64,000 nucleotides of DNA from Chthonobacter rhizosphaerae (lineage in GTDB: Bacteria; Pseudomonadota; Alphaproteobacteria; Rhizobiales; Pleomorphomonadaceae): NCBI RefSeq assembly GCF_013839525.1, contig NZ_JACDIS010000001.1:434001-498000 (forward strand). The letters are read 5' to 3'. Position 1 is the first letter of the stretch, and every line of letters begins with the position of its first letter. The notes under the pieces were generated by a model that did no database searches, had not been told where the DNA came from, and worked only from the letters and a program-made list of their open reading frames with translations. Position numbers and translations under genes: made by a program. Positions 41,955-51,109 of the stretch are shown here, piece after piece.

Positions 41955-42466
41955 GCCAGGCTCCTTTCGGTCCGTTCGGAGGGGGCTGTCCGTTCGGCGA
42001 GGGCGCGCCCGGCCTCGATCACCGCCTCGGTGATGCCCTGGTAGGCGGCGCAGCGGCAGATGTTGCCGCTCATCAGCTCCCGCACCCGCTCCGGATCGTT
42101 GCCGGCGCGGCCCTCGGCGATGAGGCCGACGGCGCTCATGATCTGGCCGGGGGTGCAGTATCCGCACTGCATGCCGTCGCAGGCGATGAAGGCGGCCTGC
42201 ACGGGATGCAGGTCGTCGCCGTCGGCGAGTCCTTCGATGGTGGTGATCTCGCTGCCGTCGAGGCTGACGGCGAGCGCCAGACAGGCGTTGACGCGCCGGC
42301 CGTCGACGAGAACCGTACAGGCGCCGCACTGGCCGCGGTCGCAGCCCTTCTTGGCGCCGGTGAGGGCCAGCCGCTCGCGCAGAAGGTCGAGCAGCGTCAC
42401 GCGCGGATCGTCGAGGATGATCGTGCGCAATCGGCCGTTGACGGTTAGACTGACGGAGAGTGACAA
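41951..42466 (-). CDS. paoA: 2Fe-2S subunit (PaoA-like), without Tat signal
   Basis: A 171-residue protein with a plant-type 2Fe-2S domain (GCDRGQCGACTVLVDGRRVN followed by CLALAVSLDGSEI) and the all-helical second cluster domain (DGMQCGYCTPGQIMSA and MSGNICRCAAYQGI). E. coli PaoA carries a twin-arginine leader for periplasmic location; this protein starts directly at MSLSVSLTVNGRLRTIILDD, so the complex is predicted to be cytoplasmic. It is first in the paoA-paoB-paoC operon, divergent from tetR. Confidence 0.9.
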   Translation of the reverse strand: MSLSVSLTVNGRLRTIILDDPRVTLLDLLRERLALTGAKKGCDRGQCGACTVLVDGRRVNACLALAVSLDGSEITTIEGLADGDDLHPVQAAFIACDGMQCGYCTPGQIMSAVGLIAEGRAGNDPERVRELMSGNICRCAAYQGITEAVIEAGRALAERTAPSERTERSLA

Positions 42467-42607
42467 GCGCTACTCCCTTCAGGATCGGTGCTGTATGGAT
42501 CGGACCCGCCGTCCGGCGGCGGAACGTGCGGGTGGGCGCTGGCCGCTGTGCGCGGGACTTTCGCCACGGTCGGTGCGTTTCAGGACGAACCACCCGGAAT
42601 GGGTTAT

Positions 42608-42624
42608 ACGGAGGCACCCTCCGT
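42608..42624. promoter_or_regulatory. TetR operator between paoA and tetR
   Basis: ACGGAGG-CAC-CCTCCGT is a perfect 7-bp inverted repeat of the type bound by many TetR repressors. It is 29 bases before the tetR ATG and 142 bases before paoA, so one protein could control both directions. GTTATA just upstream may be part of the tetR -10 region. Confidence 0.7.
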
Positions 42625-42652
42625 TTAGCAAGCGGCAGGCGCTTCTTTTCTG

Positions 42653-43234
42653 ATGGCGATCACGGAGAGTTCAAAGGCGAGACGGAAGACCCGGGCGGAC
42701 TCGATCCGAAACCGGGAGCGGCTCCTGGCCGCCGCCGCGGACGTCTTCGGCGTCGGCGACGGCCAGGCGAGCCTGGAGGCGGTGGCCCGCAAGGCAGGCG
42801 TCGGGATCGGCACCCTCTACCGCCACTTTCCGACGCGCGAGGCCCTATTCGAAGCCGCCTACCGTCACGAGGTCGATCAGCTGGCCGCCCTCGCGGAGGA
42901 TCTCGCCGCCGGATCGGACCCGGTCGACGCCCTCCGCCGGTGGATGCAGGCCAACGTCCGGCTCGTCGCCACCAAGCGCGGCATGGTCGAAACGCTCCAG
43001 CTCGCCGCCTACGGCTCGTCCGAGCTGAAGGCCTATTCCTCCGAACGGCTTCTCACGGCCGCGCGGCAGCTCGTGGAGCGCGGGGTCGCGGCCGGCGTCA
43101 TCCGGGGCGACATTCCGGCGGAGGATCTCCTGCGCGCGCTGGCCGGCATCCTCTACGCCCAGACGGCAGGCGACTGGCAGCCCGCGGCGCTCCGGCTGAT
43201 CGACGTCCTCGTGGACGGCATGAGGGCGCGCTGA
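42653..43234 (+). CDS. TetR-family repressor of the pao-like operon
   Basis: A 193-residue TetR protein with the N-terminal HTH SIRNRERLLAAAADVFGVGD followed by SLEAVARKAGVGIGTLYRHF and PTREALFEAAYRHEV. The C-terminal domain resembles the SbtR-like ligand-binding type (TKRGMVETLQLAAYGSSELK, LLRALAGILYAQTAGDW). It is divergent from paoABC with a perfect dyad between them; an aldehyde or aromatic ligand may relieve repression (inference). Confidence 0.9.
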   Translation: MAITESSKARRKTRADSIRNRERLLAAAADVFGVGDGQASLEAVARKAGVGIGTLYRHFPTREALFEAAYRHEVDQLAALAEDLAAGSDPVDALRRWMQANVRLVATKRGMVETLQLAAYGSSELKAYSSERLLTAARQLVERGVAAGVIRGDIPAEDLLRALAGILYAQTAGDWQPAALRLIDVLVDGMRAR

Positions 43235-43287
43235 CCGCCGCCAAGCATGGCTGCCGCACTCACCAGATGAAAAAAATCAATGGGGAA

Positions 43288-43321
43288 ACCGGCCTGATAA
43301 CCAAATCGCAAGCCGGCCGGT
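43288..43321 (+). terminator. Hairpin after tetR
   Basis: ACCGGCC / GGCCGGT with a 20-base loop lies 54 bases after the tetR stop and just before the next gene on the same strand. It could end the tetR transcript; there is no T-run after it. Confidence 0.3.
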
Positions 43322-43367
43322 CCAGGATCGGCGATGGCATGTCGCTGGACCGGTAAGGCCGCCTTGG

Positions 43368-46073
43368 ATGACCGCTAAGCATCGGGAAGACTCCACATCG
43401 AAGTCGGCGCGCGTCTCCTGGTTTCGTGCAACGGATATTCCGGCCGTCGTGGCGCTTCTGGTGATCAGCTGCCTGGGGCTGCTGGCGGAATGGCAGAACC
43501 GGACGATCTACCAGCACGAGATCCGGTCGGACGTCGCGAGCAGGCTGTCGCTGGTCCGGGCTCGGCTGGAGGGCAATCTCGGCGGCGATCTCCAGTTGAT
43601 CCGCGGCCTGGTGGCGACGCTCTCCACGCGCCCCGACCTGGACCAGGACCAGTTCGCCCGGCTGGTCGCCGTTCTGATGGAGAGCCGGACCGCGGTCAGG
43701 CACGTCGCGGCGGCGCCCGGCCTCGTGGTGCGGATGGTCTATCCGCTGGCCGGAAACGAGCGGGCGCTCGGTCTCGACTACGCGGCCAACCCCAGCCAGC
43801 GCGAGGGTGCCCTCAGGGCGCGGGACACCGGCCAGCTCGTGCTCTCCGGGCCGCTCCGGCTCGTTCAGGGCGGCGAAGGGCTGATCGGCCGCTTTCCCGT
43901 GTTCACGCGCGGCCCGGACGGCAGCCGCGCCTTCTGGGGCATCGTCTCCGCCGTCATCGACGTCGAGCTCCTGTTGCGGTCGAGCGGCGTTTCGGACCCG
44001 GAGCTCGGCCTCGACATCGCGGTCGCGGGGCGCGACGGCACGGGGGCCGGCGGCGAGATCTTCTATGGCAGCGCCGAGATCTGGGCCAACGATCCGGTCC
44101 TCGCCGACGTGCAGCTCCCGTCAGGCACCTGGATGATCGCGGCCGTGCCGACCGACGGCTGGCGGCTGCAGCCCCCCAACACCGTCACGCTGGTCGGTCT
44201 GGTGGTGTTCGCGGGCCTGTTCGTCGCCGTCCCGGTCCTGGTGATCGGCCGGCTCTACTCGGAGCGGCGTGAATATGTGAGCGAGATCGCCCAGCGGCGG
44301 GCCGAGCTGGAGAAGCTCTCCAACCGGCTGGAGCTCGCCCTCGACGCCTCCAAGGTGGGCGTGTGGGAGATGGACATCGCCACCAAGGATCTCGTCTGGG
44401 ACGACCGGATGCACGAACTCTACGACGTGCCGCGGACCGGAGAGCCGATCTCGGAGAGCACATGGTCCGAGCGGCTTCATCCGGACGACATGTCGGCGGC
44501 GCTGGCGGACTTCGACAACGCGATCCGGACGAGGCAGCGCTACTTCTCCGAATTTAGGGTACTGCTGCCCGGCGACGTGGTGAGGACGATCCGCACCGTC
44601 GGCGCGGTGCGCCAGCTGGACGGGCGGGACAAGATCATCGGCGTCAACTGGGACGTGACCGCCGACGTGGCCCTGACCAGGGATCTTCAGACCGCGCGGT
44701 GTCTGGCCGAAGCCCGGAGCCGGGACCTGGAGGAGGCCAACCGGACCATCGAGCACGCGTCGCTGCACGACGCCCTGACGGGCCTTCCGAACCGGCGCTA
44801 TCTCACCCAGTACCTGGGCGAACTGGAACAGGTGGGCGGCACGCCGGTGGCCGTCCTGCACCTGGATCTCGACCGGTTCAAGCAGATCAACGACACCCTC
44901 GGCCATGCGGCCGGCGACGCCGTTCTGCTCCATGCGGCCTCCGTCATGCGCGACGTGTTCCGCCAGGCGGATTTCGTCGCCCGGATCGGCGGCGACGAGT
45001 TCGTCGCCGTGCTGGTGGAACGCGACGTGGAGGTCGTGGCGGCCCGCCTCGCGGACGCGCTCGTGACGGCCATGAAGCGGCCGGTCCTCCACGAAGGGCA
45101 CCACTGCCGCCTCGGCATCAGCGTCGGAATCGCGGTGTCGGCGGACGGCCGCTCTTCCAGGCGCCTCCTCGTGGACGCCGACATCGCCCTCTACCGGGCC
45201 AAGAACCGCGGCCGGGGACGCTACGAATTCTACACGGAAACGATCCACGGCGAGATCATCACGACGAAACGCATCGCCGACGAGATCCTCACCGGCCTGG
45301 AGCAGGGCCAGTTCGTGCCGTTCTACCAGCCCCAGTACGATGCCCGTACCCGCTGCATGGTCGGCGTGGAAGCCTTGGCGCGGTGGCGGCATCCGACCGA
45401 AGGCCTGCTCGCGCCCGACCGGTTCCTGAAGATCGCCGAGGACATCAACATGGTGTCCGCCATCGACCGGATCATCCTGGTCCAGGTGCTCGCCGACAGG
45501 CGGCGCTGGCGCAGCAAGGGGCTCGACGTCCCGCGGATCGCCGTCAACGTCTCGCTGAAGCGGCTTCACGAGCAGACGCTGGTCTGCGACCTGAAGGCGC
45601 TGGACATCGAGCCCGGAAGCCTGTCCTTCGAACTTCTGGAATCGATCTACCTCGACGAGCAGAACGAACTCGTCTCGTGGAACATCGACGGCATCCGCGA
45701 ACTCGGCATCGCCCTGGAGATCGACGATTTCGGCACGGGCCACGCGTCGATCCTGAGCCTGGTCAAGCTTCGTCCGGACCGCTTCAAGATCGACCGTCAG
45801 CTGACCGCCGATGTGGTCTCCAATCCGGCCCAGCGTCAGCTCGTCCGCTCCCTGGTCGAAATCGGGCAGGCCATGGCCGTCGGCATCGTCGCCGAGGGCG
45901 TCGAGACTGCGGCCCAGGCGGACGTGCTCGCGCAGATCGGGTGCGAGACGCTGCAGGGTTTCCACTTCTCGAGGCCCATGGATCCCCTCGGCATGGAAAG
46001 GCTGCTGGCCGCCGCCGGGTCCGTCCCTCCGGCACCCGAGCGCCGGGCGGCAGTCACGGCCGGGGTGATCTGA
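43368..46073 (+). CDS. Membrane CHASE-PAS-GGDEF-EAL cyclic-di-GMP protein
   Basis: A 901-residue protein. A first membrane helix (about residues 24-42) and a second (273-297) bracket a periplasmic CHASE-like sensor. A PAS domain follows (about 320-435, LDASKVGVWEMDIATKDLVW). The GGDEF domain is intact, with GGDEF at 541-545 and an inhibitory RxxD site (RQAD, 532-535) exactly five residues before it. The EAL domain is also intact (VGVEALARWRHP, EAL at 668-670; VNVSLKRL; LELLES-like SFELLESIY; EIDDFGTGHASI; IVAEGVETAAQ). Both synthesis and breakdown of c-di-GMP are possible. The periplasmic ligand is unknown. Confidence 0.9.
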   Translation: MTAKHREDSTSKSARVSWFRATDIPAVVALLVISCLGLLAEWQNRTIYQHEIRSDVASRLSLVRARLEGNLGGDLQLIRGLVATLSTRPDLDQDQFARLVAVLMESRTAVRHVAAAPGLVVRMVYPLAGNERALGLDYAANPSQREGALRARDTGQLVLSGPLRLVQGGEGLIGRFPVFTRGPDGSRAFWGIVSAVIDVELLLRSSGVSDPELGLDIAVAGRDGTGAGGEIFYGSAEIWANDPVLADVQLPSGTWMIAAVPTDGWRLQPPNTVTLVGLVVFAGLFVAVPVLVIGRLYSERREYVSEIAQRRAELEKLSNRLELALDASKVGVWEMDIATKDLVWDDRMHELYDVPRTGEPISESTWSERLHPDDMSAALADFDNAIRTRQRYFSEFRVLLPGDVVRTIRTVGAVRQLDGRDKIIGVNWDVTADVALTRDLQTARCLAEARSRDLEEANRTIEHASLHDALTGLPNRRYLTQYLGELEQVGGTPVAVLHLDLDRFKQINDTLGHAAGDAVLLHAASVMRDVFRQADFVARIGGDEFVAVLVERDVEVVAARLADALVTAMKRPVLHEGHHCRLGISVGIAVSADGRSSRRLLVDADIALYRAKNRGRGRYEFYTETIHGEIITTKRIADEILTGLEQGQFVPFYQPQYDARTRCMVGVEALARWRHPTEGLLAPDRFLKIAEDINMVSAIDRIILVQVLADRRRWRSKGLDVPRIAVNVSLKRLHEQTLVCDLKALDIEPGSLSFELLESIYLDEQNELVSWNIDGIRELGIALEIDDFGTGHASILSLVKLRPDRFKIDRQLTADVVSNPAQRQLVRSLVEIGQAMAVGIVAEGVETAAQADVLAQIGCETLQGFHFSRPMDPLGMERLLAAAGSVPPAPERRAAVTAGVI

Positions 46074-46356
46074 CCCGCGTCGCCGGCACGGATGGCCGCC
46101 CGCGCCGCGACCGTCGCGCGCGGCAGATCTGGTTCGCGATTTCGACCGCACGACCGGAGGCGTGCACGCGGTTACCGTGGACACTGGCGCGCATCGGAGT
46201 ATTGTCCTGGTATTTATCACGATATGAGGGTTGCGTATGGCCAAGTACTGCCTCCGTTAGCCTCGGTAACGCAGATTCGCGACGCCGCCCGTAACCAAAT
46301 CTTCAGGTCCGCGATCGATCACTAGTTGAGCTTGAACAAATATGTGGAGCTCGAGC

Positions 46357-47163
46357 ATGAGACGGACAAAAATCATCGGAGCCCTACTGGCTTTCGGCTT
46401 GTCCCTGTCGCCGGCGTCGAACGCCGCCGCGAACGCGCTGACGATCGTCGGAACCGGCGATGGGCTCGACATGATGAGGGCCGTGGGCGCTCTCTACCTG
46501 ACCAGCGAGGGCAAGGAGGTCGTCTTCCCGGCCAGCATCGGCTCCGGCGGCGGCATCGCGGCCGTCGCGGCCGAAACGAACGCGCTGGCGCGCGTGGCGA
46601 GGCCGCTGAAGCCCACGGAAATGGACGCCGGCCTCGTGGCCGTGCCGCTCGCGAGCCTGCGATCCGCCTTCATCGTCCATCCGGACGTCGGCGTGACGTC
46701 CCTCACCTCCGCCCAGGTCGGCGACATCTACGCCGGCCGTATCACCGACTGGGCGGACGTTGGCGGCAAGCCGCTGAAGATCAAGGTCGTCCGCCGCGAG
46801 GATGCGGACTCCACCCTGCAGGGCCTGCGGGCCGGCATGCCGGGCTGGAAGGATCTCGTCTTCACGGAGCGGTCCAAGGTGGCCGTCACCACCCAGGACG
46901 CGGTGGACACGGTCCGCACCGTGGAGGGCGCCATCGGCTTCGCGCCCTATTCCACGTCCCTCCTGGCGGACACGGTGGTGCTGAAGATCGACGGGCGGCG
47001 CCCGATCGATCCAGGCTACCCGAGCGCGGTCGAACTGTCCCTCGTCTACAAGAAGGACAACGTGACGCCCGAGGTCACCGCCTTTCTGGAATTCGCCCGC
47101 TCGGACAAGGCCCGAGACCTTCTGAGCGCCTATGGAGCCGTTCCGCCGCCTCGGAGTGACTAG
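46357..47163 (+). CDS. PstS-like periplasmic binding protein coupled to a GGDEF/EAL gene
   Basis: A 268-residue PstS-like (PBP-like-2) protein. I choose the Met of MRRTKIIGALLAFGLSLSPA because GGAG lies 7 bases upstream; an ATG five codons earlier lacks a ribosome site. The signal peptide ends at about ANA. The ligand fold shows LTIVGTGDGLDMMRAVGALY, SIGSGGGIAAVAAETNALAR, RPLKPTEMDAGLVAVPLAS, LTSAQVGDIYAGRITDWADV and EGAIGFAPYSTSLL, as in phosphate-binding proteins. No pst transporter genes are near. Its stop is 2 bases before the next c-di-GMP gene, so it probably feeds that protein's periplasmic sensor. Confidence 0.82.
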   Translation: MRRTKIIGALLAFGLSLSPASNAAANALTIVGTGDGLDMMRAVGALYLTSEGKEVVFPASIGSGGGIAAVAAETNALARVARPLKPTEMDAGLVAVPLASLRSAFIVHPDVGVTSLTSAQVGDIYAGRITDWADVGGKPLKIKVVRREDADSTLQGLRAGMPGWKDLVFTERSKVAVTTQDAVDTVRTVEGAIGFAPYSTSLLADTVVLKIDGRRPIDPGYPSAVELSLVYKKDNVTPEVTAFLEFARSDKARDLLSAYGAVPPPRSD

Positions 47164-47165
47164 TC

Positions 47166-50033
47166 GTGCAGGTCCGCTCGCTGTCCATACGATTCATTGT
47201 CTCGGCGCTGATCGCAGTGACGGCGGGCTTCACCCTGTTCATCAGCACGGTCTACACGCGGCTCGACGCCAGCCTGAAGATCCAGGTGGAGTCGCTCGAA
47301 CAGTTGGCCACCGACAACATGTCGGACCTTCTCAAGGCCGACATGGACCTGGCGGCCGCGCGGCTTCGCTTCCTCTCCGAGGACGTCGCGCGGCGGACCG
47401 AGGCGATCACCTACCGGGCGGATGTCGCCGACGTGATCGCCTCGCGCAACAACGTCGCCATCTCCGAACTCCTCGGTCCGGCCGCCCGGAACGCGGACGT
47501 CGACACCCTGATCGTTCTCGATCGCGACCTCAACGTGATCGGCGGCTCGTCGGACACGTATGATCTGGTCGCCATCGGGCGCGCGATCGGCGGCAGCACC
47601 GCCGTCGCGGCCTTCCGGACCGCCATGCGGGACGCCGAGACGGACCGCACCCGGCCGCTGGTGATGCTCCTCACGTCCGCGGAACTGCCCACCGTGGACG
47701 GCTGGACGGCGAACGCCTTCGCCCAGCTGGTGGTGCTGCAGCCGATGTGGGACGAGTTCGGCGAGGTGGCGGGCGCCGTGCTCGCCCGGCGCTCGATCCG
47801 CCCGCGCGAGGCGACGCTGGAGGAGTTCGCCACCATCACCAAGGTCGGGATAGCGGTCTTCTCGGGGGACCGCCTGGTCTCGTCCGCGGGCCTGGACTTC
47901 GCCGACCTCACCGCCCCGCCCCAAGGCTTCATGGACCCGAGCCGCCATTTCGTCTCCCACTGCGGCGTGGCGATGGCCAAGCTGACGATCTGCACGCTGA
48001 AACCCATCGTCGAACTCTATCGGGCTCAGGACCAGGTCACCAAGATCGGACGGGCGGAGACGATCGACCTCGTCCGGTGGCTCGTCCTCGTCGGCGTCGG
48101 CTCGTCGGTCTGCCTCATGGGCGTGCTCTGGCTGGCCGCCCGGCCGATCACCCGGCCCATGCGGCGCCTGGCTCAGGCGGTTGGCCAGATCGCGGACGGG
48201 ATCTACGACGCGCCGATCGAGGGCCAGCAGCGTCTCGACGAGGTGGGATCGATCGCCCGGGCCGTGGCGACGCTGAACGACAGCGTGAAGGAGCGGGATC
48301 TCCTGAGGGCCGACATCCTGGAGAAGAACGCGATCCTGCTGACGCGCGAGGCCCAGCTGCGCACCCAGAACCGTCTGTTCGACGCGGCTCTCAACAACAT
48401 GTCCCACGGCCTCTGCATGTTCGACAAGGACCAGAGGCTGATCGTCTCCAACCGGCGGTACGAGGAGATCTTCGGCATGTCGCGCGGCGACGCCGCGCCG
48501 GGGCTCGGCTGGGAGGAGTTGAAGGCGCTGGAGAACATCGCGACCGAGACGGTCGAGGCGGCCTACGACGCGGTCGTGCCCGTGCACGGCGGCGAGTCCC
48601 AGCGCACGGTCGCCCACATCCAGCTCAACGACGGGCGCACGATCCTGACGACCCGCCAGCCGCTCGTCGGCGGCGGCTGGGTGGCCATCTACGAGGACGT
48701 GACCGAGCGCCAGCGCGCCCGGGAGCGCCTGGTTCACCAGGCCCGGCACGACGCGCTCACCGGGCTGCCGAACCGGGTGGCGCTGCGCGAGCACCTCGGC
48801 GCGCAGCTCGCGACGCTCCAGACGTCCGGCGGCGCCTTCGGCGTCCTCTGCCTCGATCTCGACGAGTTCAAGACCATCAACGACACGCTCGGCCATCCCG
48901 CCGGCGACCGTCTCCTCTGCGAGGTGGCGCAGCGGCTGCGCGCGTGCATCGACGAGACGGAGCTCGTCACCCGACTCGGCGGCGACGAGTTCGCGATCGT
49001 GACCTCGCCGGTGTCCTCGGCCGAAGGTCTGGCGATCCGCTGCGAGGAGATCATCCGGGCGATCTCGGGCTCGTTCACGATCGACGACCACGATACCCCG
49101 GTCAGCGTCTCCATCGGCGTCTCGATCGCGCCGACCAACGCCCGCGACCCGGACTCTCTTCTGAAGCAGGCCGATCTGGCGCTCTACAAGGCGAAGTTCG
49201 AGGGCCGCAACACCTACCGGTTCTTCGAGACGGAGATGGAGGTCGCCGTCCGGGCCCGCCACGACATGATCACCGACCTGCGCGGCGCCATCGCGGGCGG
49301 GGAGATGGAGGCCCACTACCAGCCGCAGGTCAGCTTCGCGACCGGCGAGGTGGTCGGCTTCGAGGCCCTGATGCGCTGGCGGAGCCGGCGTCTCGGCATG
49401 GTGTCGCCGATGGAATTCATTCCGCTCGCGGAGGAGACCGGGCTGATCGTCCCCCTCGGCGAGTGGATCCTGAGGGAAGCCACCCGCGAGGCGAGCCTCT
49501 GGCCGGATCCCGTCCGGGTCGCGGTCAACATCTCGGCGCGCCAGCTTCAGCGCCCCGACTTCCAGGAGGTGGTCCGCTCCGCGATCCGGGAGAGCGGCCT
49601 GCCGCCCTATCGCCTGGAGCTGGAGGTGACCGAGAGCGTGCTCCTGGGGGACGACGCCGTCACCCGGGACACCCTTTCCGCCCTGAAGACCATGGGCGTG
49701 AAGATCTCGCTCGACGACTTCGGGACCGGGTACAGCTCGCTCAGCTGCCTGCGCAGCTTCCCGTTCGACAAGATCAAGATCGACCAGTCCTTCGTCCGCG
49801 CCATCCCGACGAGCGACGAGGCGAAGTCCATCGTGGCGGCCGTCATCAGCCTCGCCCGGGAACTCGGCATCGCGACGACGGCCGAAGGGGTCGAGACCCA
49901 GGACCTCTACGACATGCTGAAGTACAGCGGCACGACCGAGGGCCAGGGATACTGGATCGGCCGGCCGGAGCCCGCCCGGAAGGCCTACGAGCGCCTCCAT
50001 CCGCCGGCCGCGGCCTCGAACGGGCCCCGGTGA
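47166..50033 (+). CDS. Membrane sensor HAMP-PAS-GGDEF-EAL cyclic-di-GMP protein
   Basis: A 955-residue protein with GTG start. It has an N-terminal helix (LSIRFIVSALIAVTAGFTLF), a periplasmic sensor of about 270 residues, and a second helix near residues 302-322 (LVLVGVGSSVCLMGVLWLAA). HAMP, PAS (RLFDAALNNMSHGLCMFDKD), GGDEF (LVTRLGGDEFAIV, about residue 605) and EAL (VGFEALMRWRSR, about residue 730; NISARQLQR; LELEVTESVLL; SLDDFGTGYSSLSCL; TTAEGVETQDL) follow. The RxxD inhibitory site is absent. It follows the PstS-like gene by 2 bases. Confidence 0.9.
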   Translation: MQVRSLSIRFIVSALIAVTAGFTLFISTVYTRLDASLKIQVESLEQLATDNMSDLLKADMDLAAARLRFLSEDVARRTEAITYRADVADVIASRNNVAISELLGPAARNADVDTLIVLDRDLNVIGGSSDTYDLVAIGRAIGGSTAVAAFRTAMRDAETDRTRPLVMLLTSAELPTVDGWTANAFAQLVVLQPMWDEFGEVAGAVLARRSIRPREATLEEFATITKVGIAVFSGDRLVSSAGLDFADLTAPPQGFMDPSRHFVSHCGVAMAKLTICTLKPIVELYRAQDQVTKIGRAETIDLVRWLVLVGVGSSVCLMGVLWLAARPITRPMRRLAQAVGQIADGIYDAPIEGQQRLDEVGSIARAVATLNDSVKERDLLRADILEKNAILLTREAQLRTQNRLFDAALNNMSHGLCMFDKDQRLIVSNRRYEEIFGMSRGDAAPGLGWEELKALENIATETVEAAYDAVVPVHGGESQRTVAHIQLNDGRTILTTRQPLVGGGWVAIYEDVTERQRARERLVHQARHDALTGLPNRVALREHLGAQLATLQTSGGAFGVLCLDLDEFKTINDTLGHPAGDRLLCEVAQRLRACIDETELVTRLGGDEFAIVTSPVSSAEGLAIRCEEIIRAISGSFTIDDHDTPVSVSIGVSIAPTNARDPDSLLKQADLALYKAKFEGRNTYRFFETEMEVAVRARHDMITDLRGAIAGGEMEAHYQPQVSFATGEVVGFEALMRWRSRRLGMVSPMEFIPLAEETGLIVPLGEWILREATREASLWPDPVRVAVNISARQLQRPDFQEVVRSAIRESGLPPYRLELEVTESVLLGDDAVTRDTLSALKTMGVKISLDDFGTGYSSLSCLRSFPFDKIKIDQSFVRAIPTSDEAKSIVAAVISLARELGIATTAEGVETQDLYDMLKYSGTTEGQGYWIGRPEPARKAYERLHPPAAASNGPR

Positions 50034-50043
50034 GGGCCGCCCG

Positions 50044-51069
50044 TCAGGGCTTCAGGAAGAGGAGATCCTTCGTCGCCGCGTGGGTGGCCCGACGGATCGG
50101 CGCGAGCAGCCGCCTCGTCAGCGACAGCGTCTTCTCCGCGGCATAGAATGGATCGGCGTAGAACATGGCGTCCTGCGCCAGGGCGATCGACCGCGCCAGA
50201 TCCACATGGCTGGGCGAGCCGGCCGCATAGACCACGTCGTTGGAGCGGACGAACGACAGGAGGGCGGCGGGTCGCTCCCGCCGCACGAGACGCCCGTCGC
50301 CATCGCCGGCCGTCAGCACGACGAGGGCTCCGTTCGCCCGCAGCCATGCCGCCGCCTCGCCCATGTAGAGCTGGGACGAGGTCCGGGCGCCTGCGATCAC
50401 GCACACCCTTCGGCCCGGCTGGCCCTTGAGGGCGGCGACCGCGATGGCCCAGACCGGCGCGAACCCGGTTCCGGTCGACGCGAGGACCAGGTTTTCCGGC
50501 TGGCGGCGAAGGAAGGCGTTGCCGAACGGGCCGCGGATCCTGACCTTGTGCCCGGCCTTGATGGCGCCGCCCAGGTTCTCCGACACCGCGCCGCCCGGAT
50601 AGCGCCGGATGTGGAAGACGAGGGCCTCCTCGTCCACGTCCAGGTCGAACGGGAAGGTCGGGCTGTAGTCGCGGGGCGGGAAGCCGTTGAAGGTCAGGCG
50701 GACATACTGGCCCGGCAGCCAGGTTAGCTTCCGGTCCGGCCGCAGCCGGACCTCCAGGAGATCCAACCCGATCGGCCGGATGCGCTCGACGACCGCCGGC
50801 ACGGAGCGGACGAGGGGGACGGCGTCGAACTCCACGACGGCGTCGCCCTCGACGGTGGCGAGACAGCCCAGCACGGTGCCGCGCTCCAGCGTTCCCTGGC
50901 TGTCGACCTCTCCAGAGATCACCCGAACCCGGCAGCTTTCGCACTGACCCGAACAGCAGTCGTGGGGAAGGACGACGCGCTGCGCCAGCGCGGCGTCGAG
51001 CAGGGTGTCACCCGGCCGCGCGACGACCGGCTTGCCGTTCAAGGTGAGCGTACACGTGGAACCGGACAT
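50044..51069 (-). CDS. 2Fe-2S ferredoxin-NAD(P)H oxidoreductase (phenol hydroxylase reductase-like)
   Basis: A 341-residue three-domain reductase. Residues 1-85 form a plant-type 2Fe-2S domain with Cys38, Cys43, Cys46 and Cys69 (LPHDCCSGQCESCRVRV, VLGCLATVEGD). The FAD domain has LPGQYVRLTFNGFPPRDYSP and GPFGNAFL; the NAD domain has VLASTGTGFAPVWAIAVAAL and VVYAAGSPSHVD. A basic C-terminal tail (TRRLLAPIRRATHAATKDLL) of unknown role follows. The gene is downstream of the cytochrome b/EB-dehydrogenase gene (40-base gap) and could pass electrons to or from it (inference). Confidence 0.85.
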   Translation of the reverse strand: MSGSTCTLTLNGKPVVARPGDTLLDAALAQRVVLPHDCCSGQCESCRVRVISGEVDSQGTLERGTVLGCLATVEGDAVVEFDAVPLVRSVPAVVERIRPIGLDLLEVRLRPDRKLTWLPGQYVRLTFNGFPPRDYSPTFPFDLDVDEEALVFHIRRYPGGAVSENLGGAIKAGHKVRIRGPFGNAFLRRQPENLVLASTGTGFAPVWAIAVAALKGQPGRRVCVIAGARTSSQLYMGEAAAWLRANGALVVLTAGDGDGRLVRRERPAALLSFVRSNDVVYAAGSPSHVDLARSIALAQDAMFYADPFYAAEKTLSLTRRLLAPIRRATHAATKDLLFLKP

Positions 51070-51109
51070 GTCGTCCCCGCTCGGGCTGGATGGAGTGTGG
51101 AGGATGGCG

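Noticed and set aside
44121-46244. Open frame of 707 codons antisense to the CHASE-PAS-GGDEF-EAL gene
   Set aside because: No recognisable motif and biased composition; the sense strand encodes intact GGDEF and EAL signatures.
47160-50000. Open frame of 946 codons antisense to the GGDEF/EAL gene
   Set aside because: Arg/Asp/Gly-rich shadow translation typical of very GC-rich DNA; the plus strand has unmistakable domain motifs over the same stretch.
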